From: Pomacea canaliculata
Taxonomy: Eukaryota > Mollusca > Gastropoda > Architaenioglossa > Ampullariidae
Assembly (NCBI RefSeq): GCF_003073045.1
Contig: NC_037602.1
Location: forward strand, 7,302,464 to 7,366,463
Reading direction: 5' to 3'
Length of the DNA: 64,000 nucleotides
A program made the position numbers and the translations under genes. The number at the start of each line of letters is the position of its first letter. Positions within the stretch are counted from its first letter, which is position 1. Shown piece after piece: positions 36,901-47,948 of this stretch. The notes below the pieces were generated by a model. That model was not told where the DNA came from and searched no databases. It saw only the letters and a program-made list of their open reading frames with translations.

Positions 36901-39900
36901 CCCCTTAGTAGCTTATAAAATACGAGATTTGTTTCCCTTTCGTATCGTCACCTCTCATGCCATATTTCTGGAAAAAAACAGGTGGACATCACTTACTTTC
37001 CCTTCGACTGGCAGCGCTGCACGCTGAAATTTGGTTCGTGGTCTTACGACAAGGCCCAGGTGGACTTGCTGAACAAGACCTCGGTGGTTGAAGTCACAAA
37101 CTATGTCACGAATGGCGAGTGGACACTGCACAAGTACGATATCATCCGTAACGAAGTAGGTCGCCATCTTAACATTTGCATTATCTTCCCAACTTTTAGG
37201 AATCTGAGACAGTGGGCGCGTCACTGGTCACATACCCTAATTTTTTTTTTTTAATTGGTCTGTATATAGCCTGGCTAGAAGATGTGCTCGTTGTTTTTAA
37301 ATATAGTTTATCCAGATCACTAACTAGCTATAAGGAAGATTGATTTAGCTAAAACAAATTTAGCTAAAAAAAGATTTGTTTTTAAAATTTATTCTTAGAA
37401 AAGATAATGAACTGTTGTTATTTGCTCTTCTAAGCACCGCTTGACAACTTCTTTAAACAGAAATTTGTAAAATAAGTATCTTTCTACAAACTGATTTCTG
37501 TAGACTGCCTGTCATGTACAATATTAAATTTCAATTTAATCTTATCTCCAGTTGGAGGGAGGGGCAGCGTGAAGAGAAAGAAAAAGAAACACCTGCTGGT
37601 CCTTCTGTTTCAGGTGGTGTACCCTATTAGCGATGCGGTGTACCCAGACGTGACAATAGTCTTGGTGATCCAGCGGCGGATCTTGTATTACGTGCTGAAT
37701 ATTATGTTCCCTTGTTTCTGGCTGAACATCCTCAGTGTCCTTACCTTCTGCCTGCCGGTGGACTCTGGCGAGAAGATCACGCTGAGCATCACGGTACTCT
37801 TGTCCTACTCTGTCTTCATGCTGCTTGTTGCCGACACCATGCCGCCCACGTCTGAAGCCGTGCCGCTCATTGGTGAGTACAGCAAGCGTCTTGCCTGCAA
37901 TTATTGGTTTTCTTGTGGATATTTAATTATTTGGCCTTTTCTGTTGGTACATGTGTGTTATCTTAGAGTATTATTTGTGACTTCTTTCCCTCCTCATGCC
38001 TCCCAACCACCTTATATGGCAGTGACACTTCTTTTACTCCCCATTCTCAGTTCCCCCCAAAACAGGCAATTCTTATCGCAGTCGTAACACAACGGATTTA
38101 TGTACTTGTGTTGTAAACAGGTGTACGGAGATGTAGCCGGTAGGAGCAATAGGAATGTACCAGGCTATTTCATTTAGGTTAGCATAAACACACTCTATGA
38201 TGTTCGCATAACGAAGCGTTTCTCGTATAGTCTATCCTTAATTAAACGACTGTAGACGTATTTCCAGTATTTATATTCTTCAACTGTGTACCTGCATGCG
38301 TTTGTGTTTCCCTTCCTTTTTTTCAGTGCTTTATCTAACTGTTTCGATGTCGATGAGCTCTCTGTCAGTGATCGTTACTGTTTTCGTCGAAAAACTCCAC
38401 TACTGTATTCCAGGACAGAAGAAGCTTCCACATTGGGCGAAGGTATGTGCGTTATTAGGTGAATACGTTTGTTTTGTTAGAAAATAATGTAAAGTGCAGA
38501 CGAGTATTAGCAATCTGTGTTAAAATGTAAACATTCTTGTTGTATGCATGACATGGGTATCTTGGAATGAAAACCTGAACAATATTTGGAAAAATGTAAC
38601 ATGAGCTTTCACGCATCAGTGACATTTTTTGAAGCTGTCCGGTGGTGCAACGGGTAGCGCCTGTCACCAATACAGTGAGGAATTTTTGCCCTGGGTTCAG
38701 TTCTATTCTTGGGCACGGTGTTTTTTCTCTGCATGTGGCATCTGTTTACAGCGCTGACTGCCTTGCCAGGATATAGACTTAGTTGCTGGCTCGGTGTTAA
38801 ACACCAATTTCTCCAACCCCTACAACTGTATTTCAGGTACTGGTCCTCAACTGGATGGCACGCCTGGTTGGATGCGCGTACATGCAGACCTGGAAAAGGA
38901 ACCGCAAGACAAGGTCCTCTACGCATGCACCCGAAATTATGGTCACACCTTCCTCAGCTACAGCCACTTTCAAACGCAGCGATTCTGCCGCCGATCCAGA
39001 ACTCTCTGTGAAACTGCTAGGCGACAGATTGGCGTCGGCAACCAAACATGTTCTCGGCAACAAAACTGCTAACAATTCCAGTTCGTCACGAGCAACCTTA
39101 TCAGGTATCATGTAATAGTTTTGTTTCAAACCAAAGCTTTTTTTTTTTTGTTTCGTTTGGGAGGGGAAGTGGACTAGACAGTCTCCAGTCACAATAACAG
39201 CCAGGTTCTCTTTTTATTTCTCCGTTACCTACTAAGACTTGACCTTTCAGACACAACTGTATTCTAGGACACTGACCCAAGCACCTGCAAACATATCTAC
39301 AAACAATGATAAAGGAACACAACAGACTGAAATACAAGGCAGAAACAGAATACTGCACAAAGGGATGCCACAACGACACAACTTAGGTATAACCGCAAGG
39401 GTTGAACTGACCACTTTTAAATCGCCTGTCACAAATTACAAATGATATAAACTTAATATACGGCACCACAAAAAAAAATAATAAATAAATAATCGGAGAT
39501 GAATTTAACATAGTCCCAATGTTTCTGTCAGTTTTAGGTGACGAAAACCTCAGCCTGGATGTCCGCTCTCCTAGCCGCAAGAGCTCCTTCAACGTCGGGG
39601 ACTGGGGTCCCTCCTGCCCTTCCCCCGACCTGCGCTTGGCCAACGCTTCGCCGCAGCGCCTGTCCTCGGGGTCAGAGAGCATTCGCTTGAGTGTGTACGA
39701 ACGCGCCAGCACGGGTATGGAGGACCTCCTCCGTTACCTCAAGGCCATCGTGGAGCGCGCGCAGGGCGAGGACGAGATGGATGTCATCAACAACGAGTGG
39801 AAGCACACGGCAATGGTGATCGACAGATTCATGTTCTGGATCTTCATGCTCATCACACTGGTCTCCACCTTCGTCGTCGTCGTTCTAGTGCCAGCTTCCA

Positions 39901-39929
39901 AGTACCAGGAGGAGACGAAGGGCATTTAG
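33958..39929 (+). CDS. Nicotinic acetylcholine receptor subunit, non-alpha type
   Basis: A subunit of a pentameric ligand-gated channel of the neuronal plasma membrane. Nine exons: 33958-34209, 34584-34628, 35899-36008, 36506-36608, 36982-37155, 37614-37872, 38327-38442, 38837-39104, 39538-39929 (572 residues). A signal peptide covers about 1-38. The Cys-loop is [17 protein letters not shown] (Cys169, Cys183). Loop A is WLPDIVLYN and loop B is GSWSY. The usual YxCC of alpha subunits in loop C is replaced by [13 protein letters not shown], so no vicinal cysteine pair is present. M1 and M2 follow ([20 protein letters not shown]). Glu281 at -1' and no inserted Pro-Ala before it predict cation selectivity. 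The 20' acidic residue is Asp302. M3, an intracellular loop of about 170-200 residues, then the amphipathic helix [15 protein letters not shown] and M4 (about 539-560) end the protein. AATAAA lies at 40516. Confidence 0.93.
34226..34350. repeat. CATC/CCAT tetranucleotide-rich tract
   Basis: Degenerate tandem CATC, CCAT and CATCCATC units lie within receptor intron 1, starting a few bases after the exon 1 donor. Confidence 0.8.
36050..36101. repeat. Compound GAC/GAG trinucleotide repeat
   Basis: About seven GAC units pass directly into about eleven GAG/GGA units, 42 bp downstream of receptor exon 3. In the exon 3 reading frame a stop (TAA at 36010) precedes it, so it is intronic and not translated. 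Confidence 0.9.
38637..38820 (+). repeat. tRNA-derived SINE, copy 3 (receptor intron 7)
   Basis: It begins with a tRNA-like head (GGTGGTGCAACGGGTAGCGCC), then CCTGGGTTCAGTTC (B-box like), CTCTGCATGTGGCATCTGTTT, GACTGCCTTGCCAGGATATAG and AAACACCAATTTC. It ends 16 bp before the acceptor of receptor exon 8, so its C-rich tail lies in the branch and polypyrimidine region of that splice site. Confidence 0.8.
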
Positions 39930-40515
39930 TGCGTTGAACGTTCTCTGCTGATGAGCAGAACTCTCTAAAAACAACAACAAAAAACAAATAAACAAACAAA
40001 CAAAACAACGTACACAGCGAAACAAGGGCACAATGTCCTTTGACCCATGCAGTGACCTGCTGAAAGTTTTACTCCTTCAGCATGACATCATCAGCAAGTC
40101 AAGCAGAAACTAAGCATTCAGTACAGTAGGATATTCTTTTTCTTGAAATACCGTAGTATTAGTCTTCAGCGGAGGAAAAGCCGAGGCAGGGAGGCAGGGT
40201 AATGCTGTTTTAGGTCGCACCAGTAAAGACACTCCATTGGTAAAGACACTCCATTGCTGGTGATGGCTTACTTGGGGCTTTACTTCTGATAGCTTTGCAA
40301 CTGTAACCTTTTATTCTTGTTTCCACTACAGGAGAAGAGAGACTTTAAAAATAACTGCTAGAAATCTCAAACATTTACTTTCATTTCACATCTGTATCAC
40401 TTATTTAATCGACATGATTGCCCTTGGCCTAAGTATCAATCAGTCCAACTTTCTTCAAGGGGGTAACTCAATATTAATCTGTGATATATATATATGTCTG
40501 TTTTTCCATTGTGTG

Positions 40516-40521
40516 AATAAA
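40516..40521 (+). terminator. Receptor gene polyadenylation signal
   Basis: AATAAA lies 587 bp after the receptor stop codon, with a T/G-containing stretch downstream. It is the best-placed signal I see in this 3' UTR. Confidence 0.5.
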
Positions 40522-41469
40522 TAATCTTGTAAAAGATGCCTTTACTTCCGCTGATCGACCAGTGCGTGGTTATGTGGTCAGTCCTGAACCCCACCCCATG
40601 ATCAATGTGTGAAGTGGGACCAGAGAGTATAGATATCTTTACCATTTGACTGGACAACGGTCAGTCTTAGAGAAAACAGTGTTCCGTGAATTATACATCC
40701 CTGGTTTTTCACTGTCGTCGACTTTCGCCACTGTAAAACACCCACAACGACATTTACCTGTCAATGGTGACGTTAAAACTCAGGACCCTTCTTTTTTGCT
40801 ACTTTTCTGTTGGTTTGGTGCATATATTCTTGTATGATTAACGAGAAAAAATAGTGCCCCATAATGGCAAACTCTGAGAACAACTGTTATGTTAGGACGA
40901 CATTAGGGAAGGGTCAGCAACTACTAGGGAAAAGAATGTTTTACAAGACAGCAATGAGAACTAAGGCATAGTTGAATATTTCAGTCATGTCTTGTGCAGC
41001 GAAGATAGACCTAATGCATGGTCATTTTCAGCTATGGTTTAAAAAAAGTTATATTTTCTTTACAATGTAAAACCAAAAATTCAGTTTCCCTAGAACTCAT
41101 TGATATTTTTCATATCTGACGAAAAACTCTCTCATGAAACACACACACATAAATATTAACATTCAACATTCAAATCTAACTTTGTTTAATTTCATTTTCA
41201 AATTCTACAAAACAATCATAACCACTATTGACCCAGGAAAGGGGAAAACTCATCTGATGCTCGACTTATTGGTGACTGAATGGTGACTGGAGGGAACTAT
41301 TCAAATGAATGTTGATCATATTTCAACACTGACCAAAAAAGTGGGCTTTTTATAGTTGGTTTCTTGCTTTAATAAAATATTATGAATGACTGATGATGAT
41401 AAATAGTCAACAGCTTCTTTGTGACACCACTGCACTTTATGTCCGAGGTATACATCAGTGGTTTAAATG

Positions 41470-41666
41470 GGGCAGTCCGATTGCATAAGGGTTATCGCCT
41501 GTCACTTGTACAGTGAGGATTAGCTGTCCTGGGTTCAGATCTTGTCTCAGACATACTGTTCTTTCTCTGCATGTGGCATCTGTTTACCAAGCTGGCTGCT
41601 TTGCTGTGATATAGCTTTAGCTGACGATTTGCCACAAAACACCAATTCCCCCTCCCGTACCCCATA
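41470..41666 (+). repeat. tRNA-derived SINE, copy 4
   Basis: It has the same block order as the other copies: GCATAAGGGTTATCGCC head, CCTGGGTTCAGATC (B-box like), CTCTGCATGTGGCATCTGTTT, GCTGCTTTGCTGTGATATAG, AAACACCAATTCCCCC. It is located between the convergent receptor and reductase genes. Confidence 0.8.
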
Positions 41667-41970
41667 GTTTAAATAACACAATTTCAAATCATGTTGTCCA
41701 CTGCTGTCACATACCACTTGTCCCCAGTCAACAAAAAGTTAAATTAACAATACAGATCAAAACATAAATACATCTACTACATTCTTCAATAATAACAAAG
41801 ACAAACATATTTATGTCCCTATCTATTTAACAACTGAGGTATCACAGTACAGAAAATAAAAGTATAAAAAAATATTTTACTCTGTACCCATTCACATGCT
41901 ACATGTATATTTACATCAATTTCTTGTTTTCAGAAACGACTGTGCACCACAGAACCAGCCAATGCCCTCT

Positions 41971-44900
41971 TTATAGCAAGAATGGTATCAGTGCTTTCCT
42001 CTTTTTAGGATAGTCTTCAAACTTCTTTTGATACCACCTGAAAGAAATAACAAGCCAAATAAACATACCCTTAACAAATAATGGAATTTCCAATGTTTAA
42101 ACTAAAAATTATGATTCCATGCACACAGTTCATTTATGAATACTTCAAACTTATTGGTCTTGTATACTAGCTTCAGTGCTGCGGAACTGACCCTATAACA
42201 AGTGGTTACATTTAAACCATAATCTTTTGCATCTGTAGGTTGGAGCATATATGTATTCCGTAAAAATAATAATAATGTGCAATTTATCTCACTCTAAATC
42301 CCACTCAAATTTGAGCATGCAGTAAACTGGATCAATGTGTAGTAAATGAATGAACAGAAAGATAAGGAATGATAAGTACAAAAGACAGAAAAGACACAAT
42401 GGTAGAAGACAGTACTGACAAAGATCTAAAAGGTAATCACTGATGGAATATCAGCAAGACAGACTAATAAGGAGATATAAAAGGGGGATGGGTGGAAAGA
42501 GAGCGAAAACAGCAACAGTGTGGAAAGAGAAAGGAAACACTAATAGTGTTTAGGAGTAGTGCTCAAGGAAAAAAGCTAGGCCTTGTTGCACTATAGCTTT
42601 AATGCGCATTCAGCAAATCCTGAGCAGTAAAATTTTCTATACAAGAATCTACTATTCTTAAAATTCTGGATAGAAAATAAAACACATTTTAATTAATGAG
42701 AAATATAACAATACATTAAACAGAATTACAACTGATGGTTGTTATTAAAATACAATTTCTTTATAAATGAAAGAGTCAGACTGGTCAGGACAAACTATCT
42801 TTTTCTACCATTTATTGAAGCAATGCATGATGATGTGGACATATTCTCACCGGTGATGATGACAAGCACGTTGTCCAGTGTTGCACAAAGTGAAGACAAA
42901 AAAGGCAAAGGCAGGTAGGGTATTATTCATTATTGCAAATCCAAACCATTCTAAAATCTCTCCAAAGAAATTTGCTCCAGACACATATTCAAACATTCCA
43001 CCTGTCAGCAAAAAATGAACAACTAGGAAACAGTTAATTTTAATGTTGGTGGAGGGTTGTTATGATGATCCCTTCCTGACACTTCAACCAATCCAAATAT
43101 CACCAAAACATATTAGCCTGTCACATCAAATCATTTTAAACTATGGTATGTTGCAGGCACACACACACACACACACAAAATATATGTACAGACACCCACA
43201 TTTCCTATGAGATGGAAGCTTTCTGGGACATGCTGATGATACAAAACTATGCTTCATACCCTGCTGCTGTTTGTTGACTTGTTCTTAAAGTAGTGATTAG
43301 CATATAGAAAAAAAACTTACCATGAGGGATCTTGTACTCGGTTTCACTACCTCTACGCAAGTTTCGTAGGATGTGATCAGAATGAATGTTGATTGCAAAC
43401 CCAGAAAGAAATAACAACAAACCTGTTACAGAAAAAAACACAGATTATTTTGTCAGTGGTGTACACTTACAAAATATATTATCCTTGTAAAACCTGCTCT
43501 TCAAGAGCTTACTCTTACTCATGCAGTCATACACTTTAGTTTAACCACATACTCTGTCACTAAACCAATTTAATCTAAATTTACTGGCTGTATTTCTCAA
43601 ATATTTTTTTAAACTGCCAGTAAGTACACATGTACAATGGCTGTTATGCAAAGTAATCTTAAAAATTAATTCTGGTTTCAATATATAATACAAAATACAC
43701 AAACAGTTTTTCTTATCCCAGAGAGGTTATGTAGCAGAATGGTTTATGCGGTCAATGGTAGGGAAGGTTGCCTGCTTGGGCTTATAGCTGGAAAAATACC
43801 CATGTCCACCCTGCAGCTGTTTTGCAGAATTGGATACCAATGTTTTATTAGAAAAGGACAAGGCGACAGAAGAGGAGATTTAACCCATGCCCTACAGACT
43901 AGTATGCCCACCAAATTATAAGTTCAATGCACTCTAATATTTATATGCAAAAAAATTCACAATTCAGCTGTTGTGTTCATGTACCTGCATAAAACTGTGC
44001 ATCACAAACATTCTGAAAATCTGCAAATTTGAGCAGATAACCTCCTTGCAGGTATCCATTTGCAACACAAAACATAACAGCCGACACAAATGCTGCCAAT
44101 GAAGTTGGTTTTCCACCTCTAATAAGGAATGGAAATATAAAGGTTCTGAAATAACAGAAGAGAAAACCAAAGTTAAAGCAAAAATCAATCTGATATTTGG
44201 AGAATATCTTACAAGATGACAAACTAAATACAAGCATTTACATTGCAATCAATATGGTAGTTAATTTAAGCCAATAATTTACAGGCTATTTAGTAAAACT
44301 ACACCTCTCAAATACAGCTGCATGATAAGGCTAATGCAATATGATGACTGAAAAGATCTGTGGTGTAGGAAGCAGAGGACAAGGGTCAGCCACCCCTCAA
44401 AAAAAAAAATACTGATGGGGCAAGAATGTGAACGTCATTCCGTCACAATGAAGTCAACCCCCTTTCCCCAACACACACAAACAAAGCTGAACATCTTCCT
44501 ACACCACCGGGAATATACAATTTTACTTTATTTTTAATTTCTTTCTTAAAAAAAAAAAAGATAACTGAGACTGATGATTAAACTCAAAAAAGTGGCATGA
44601 AACATTTCTGTGTATACATATCTACATTAATTTCTGTAACAGAGTTGGCCTTGTATATTATTTTATGTTGGCAAAATTATCACCTGCACGTTATTATATT
44701 TGAATATTATATTTCATACTCCTACATTTCATGTCCAATACACGTCTTGTTTTATGTTCAAATGCCAACGTTATGTCTTGCGTAAATCTGTCGGCTGAAA
44801 ACGATCAGTAGGCGAACTATCGCTCGGTATCTTGCCGAATTCCGCTTAGTCGAAGCACTTACCTCTGAATATAATGGAAAATAAACAATCCTAAAGCTAC

Positions 44901-45218
44901 TTTGTTCTTCCATTCACCAGCTCTTGGACACTCGGTAAAGCATAGTATATACAATGGCATCAGAAGCGATGGAAGCTCTTGAAGAAACCATGCTAGCCTG
45001 ACTGGAATGAGTGGACCCCATCCTGGCCGCGAATAACGCCCATAAGGGGCACTAACATATCCAAGAATACAGACGACAAAAACAGATAGAACTATGAATG
45101 TATAACTCAGAAGATTCATGAATCTAGCTTCATCCTGCCACGCATTCTGCAAGTAGCCAAACATCATGCCTTTATGAATCTCGCTTGTTTCTACATTAAC
45201 TGCAAGTACAGACCGCAA
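41971..45218 (-). CDS. SRD5A1: Steroid 5-alpha-reductase (3-oxo-5-alpha-steroid 4-dehydrogenase, type 1/2-like)
   Basis: A polytopic ER membrane enzyme that reduces the delta-4,5 double bond of 3-oxo-steroids with NADPH. Five exons on the minus strand: 45218-44863, 44145-43985, 43422-43321, 43001-42851, 42037-41971, giving 278 residues (family about 255-260). Diagnostic segments are WFLQELPS (Gln80-Glu81, the conserved catalytic pair region), LIRGGKPT, NGYLQGGYL, INIHSDHILRNLR, YKIPHGGMFEYVSGANFFGE and a C-terminus ACHHHRWYQKKFEDYPK then KRKALIPFLL. Hydrophobic segments fill most of the protein. The start is uncertain: Met1, Met18 or Met19 would fit, and the first 20 residues exceed the vertebrate length. 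The type 1/2 split cannot be decided here. Molluscan steroid metabolism is debated, so the natural substrate is unknown. Confidence 0.93.
43155..43177. repeat. CA microsatellite in SRD5A intron
   Basis: A short uninterrupted CA run between the third and fourth coding exons of the reductase gene. Confidence 0.85.
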
Positions 45219-45688
45219 TTTGACACGGAATGCACCGCTACAGATGCTATAGTACCGCGGTCAAGTTCGTACTTATGTAACACTGAGGTCAGCAGAGGTC
45301 GACCAATCAGAATTTTTCTTTCTCCGCGTTTTTCAGCGCCGCAAGCGGTTGGCCTCAATGCGAGGTGAGGGATGGGGTAGTAGATTTGGCAGTTTACCCC
45401 GAAGCCTTCAACAACATCTCACCTCTCACGGCTAGGAAGTCAGCACTGTTAACAGCTGCTACATGCAGAGAATAAACAGCGTGCCAAAAGGCAAATAACA
45501 AGTGTTGCGCCCCGTTTGTGTTCTACAAGCCTGACGAGAGGTGGGGTGGGATGCTGTACCAGTGGCTGTAAAGGGGGCACGGCCTTGATCAGATTTTTTT
45601 CTTTTCTTTTAAAGAAAAGTTGACATAACAGGCTGCCTTCCTCACTCTGGAGATTTTTTTCTATGGAGTCGGGTGCTATAAAAATATA

Positions 45689-46416
45689 CAGTCAAATCTC
45701 CCTACTATGCCACCCCACTACTATGCCATTCTCGGTATTATGCCACTTTTGCTCGGTCCCGACTATAAATTCAATGTAAAAAAAAATTTATTATGCCACC
45801 CCTACTCTCGCTACTATGCCACTTTTGTGTGACTGTTAAAAGACACAAGTTGTAAAATTCCGCGCAGTGCTCGACTATTATACTCTATGGTAGTGTGGGA
45901 CATCGGTGTTAGTGGGGATGGAACATAGCACGCACACAGGGAGGGTGGAGGCTGGCAATGTGGGGGGGGGGGGTCGCTGGCCGGGTGACAGCTACGTGAC
46001 AGAGGGAAGGTGTGAGGGAGTCGACTAGCGACAGGATGCAGGTGCGCGGATGTGGTTGGGAGGGGTGGAGGATGAAGAGGTGAGGGGGAGAATGAGAGGA
46101 GACAGCTAGTGAAGCCGACGATTCTTGAGAGCTTTGGACCAGACTTGGGCAAAGGCCTCCTGTTTCTGACCGACCCGCCCGCCAGTATATATACTATACA
46201 TACAGTATTGAGTTAACTATATTAGTCCGGCCCTCTAAAACCATCCCAATTTCTCATGCGGCCCCTTGGGAAAATTAATTGCTCACCCCTGCTTTGGACT
46301 GACGGGTAACTTGAGCAAATAAAGCCGTCTTTACGAACCCCCACTACTATGCCACTCTCGCTACTATGCCACTTTTGCTCGGTCCCGGTAGGTGGCATAG
46401 TAGGGAGATTTGACTG
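45689..46416. mobile_element. 728 bp terminal-inverted-repeat element, pogo/Tigger-like, non-autonomous
   Basis: The ends are perfect 26 bp inverted repeats beginning CAGTCAAATCTCCCTACTAT. They are flanked by TA on both sides (45687-45688 and 46417-46418), the target preference of the Tc1/mariner/pogo group. A second block of about 50 bp (CCCCACTACTATGCCA, then GCTCGGTCCCG) occurs just inside both ends in the same orientation (about 45712-45762 and 46340-46388). No transposase frame is present; a 112-codon minus frame inside is low-complexity. The start sequence resembles Tigger termini, so pogo-like is an inference. Confidence 0.75.
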
Positions 46417-46419
46417 TAG

Positions 46420-47440
46420 TTTTACTAACCACTCGAGTAAACAACCCTATATATGCTCATATAGTGATGTAGATTGTAGATTTCAGTACATGTACGTGTC
46501 CTAATGTTTGCAGTCTAATTACGTTACTGAATGAAATATAGATAATGACAATCGAATTGTAAGCATATTAATTATTATATCCTGAGAAAATAATTTAGGA
46601 TTACAATTTATGAACAAGAGGCCCAGGGCCGTACGTGCTAGCTCTCGTCTGCCCTGGTATTCTGGTCATCAAATTGAGGCTTGAAATCTTTCGATCTTTG
46701 CTTTTTGCTGTGTAAAGAGAGTCATCGTAGCTCCACGAACTTGCGTGCGTGCATGTAATTTATACAAGCCCATGGGGTGTGCGTGTATGTGCTTGCAAAT
46801 CACTCCTCATTGGTGTTATATTAGTCCTGATAGACAATTAAAAAAATAACTAAGCCTAAATTTATCATTATTTGAATATTTGCAGAACATCAGTCATCCA
46901 CCCTGCTTAAAGCTAGAATTATGCTTTTTTGTTCCAATTTTTTTTTTTAAAAAAAAGCTGCTTGAAATTTATACTACGTGGACCCCTTTCAAACACATAA
47001 TTCGTACGGAAACAAAACAAGAGATAGTCAAATCAGCTGTACACCAGCTAAATAGCATCTTTTCATTAATTTTATAACTTGATCAAGTCACAGAATGTGA
47101 GAGCATGGTGATCTTAAAATAGGTCAGCGCTAATCAGCTGGACTGGGCCGTGGTCGTTCACTGTGTCCCGCAGGACCGTGCGTGTTGAGCTTGACCTCGA
47201 TACCACGGGTTCGCTCAGTTGAACAGGCGTGGAGCCGGTGGTTTTAGAGCGAATGTCCCATAGTACCTTTTTTAAAGTATCACTCCTCATCAACTAAGTT
47301 TTTTTTTTAATAGAAAGGTTAGGGTTATGATAAAACTGTTCCCGGTTCTCAAATGCTTGTGCGGAAAAAAAAAACCCAACAAACCCCCCCCCCAAAAAAA
47401 AAACAACATAGCATAGTGATCAAACCATCAAATGATTCCT
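46420..47440. other. Intergenic between SRD5A and HAX1, no gene recognised
   Basis: No coding frame of interest. The sequence includes homopolymer A/C runs near 47365-47405, followed by the HAX1 3' UTR. Confidence 0.5.
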
Positions 47441-47461
47441 TATACTCATTCAAGCTCTGAA

Positions 47462-47467
47462 TTTATT
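47462..47467 (-). terminator. HAX1 polyadenylation signal
   Basis: AATAAA on the minus strand, 480 bp beyond the HAX1 stop codon. No nearer hexamer was seen. Confidence 0.45.
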
Positions 47468-47948
47468 GCAAGTAAACACAGCAAAGACCAGAAAAATAAA
47501 CCTGTGAATAGCTCCTGAAAAGGTGCCTTGCTGGGAACTTTGATACCTCATTTGCAAATAATGGACAAACAAGGTGAACATTATTTCTGGTGTATAAACA
47601 GATACAAAACAACCCGCAGCCTGAATATTGTCATTAGGTTTATCATACACAAATGTTAATTTCTTTCTCTAGCTCTACTGATCATTACATGAAATGCAAT
47701 AAAAACAAAGCCACAGCTAGTAACCTCCAAAATGTGCTAAACGTCAATAACTAAACTCAGTTTTTTTACCTACAACTGTTGTGTTGGAAATCCTGATATA
47801 TGCTCTTTTGCTTCTCTTAACTTCAGATCGAAAACTGAAAAGGCAAGGTGAAAGAAATTTTGCTGAAACCCAGGAATCACGCACCTGGAAGTCTTCAGCT
47901 TTCTGTCCATTAATGTACATCTTTTGGTTATAATGTAGTAAAACAACA

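Noticed and set aside
45814..46152. 112-codon minus-strand Pro/Ser/His-rich frame
   Set aside because: It lies inside the TA-flanked inverted-repeat element and is low-complexity. It is not a transposase.
46620..47260. Possible tRNA or structured RNA in G+C-richer patches
   Set aside because: No cloverleaf with paired A and B boxes could be drawn by eye.
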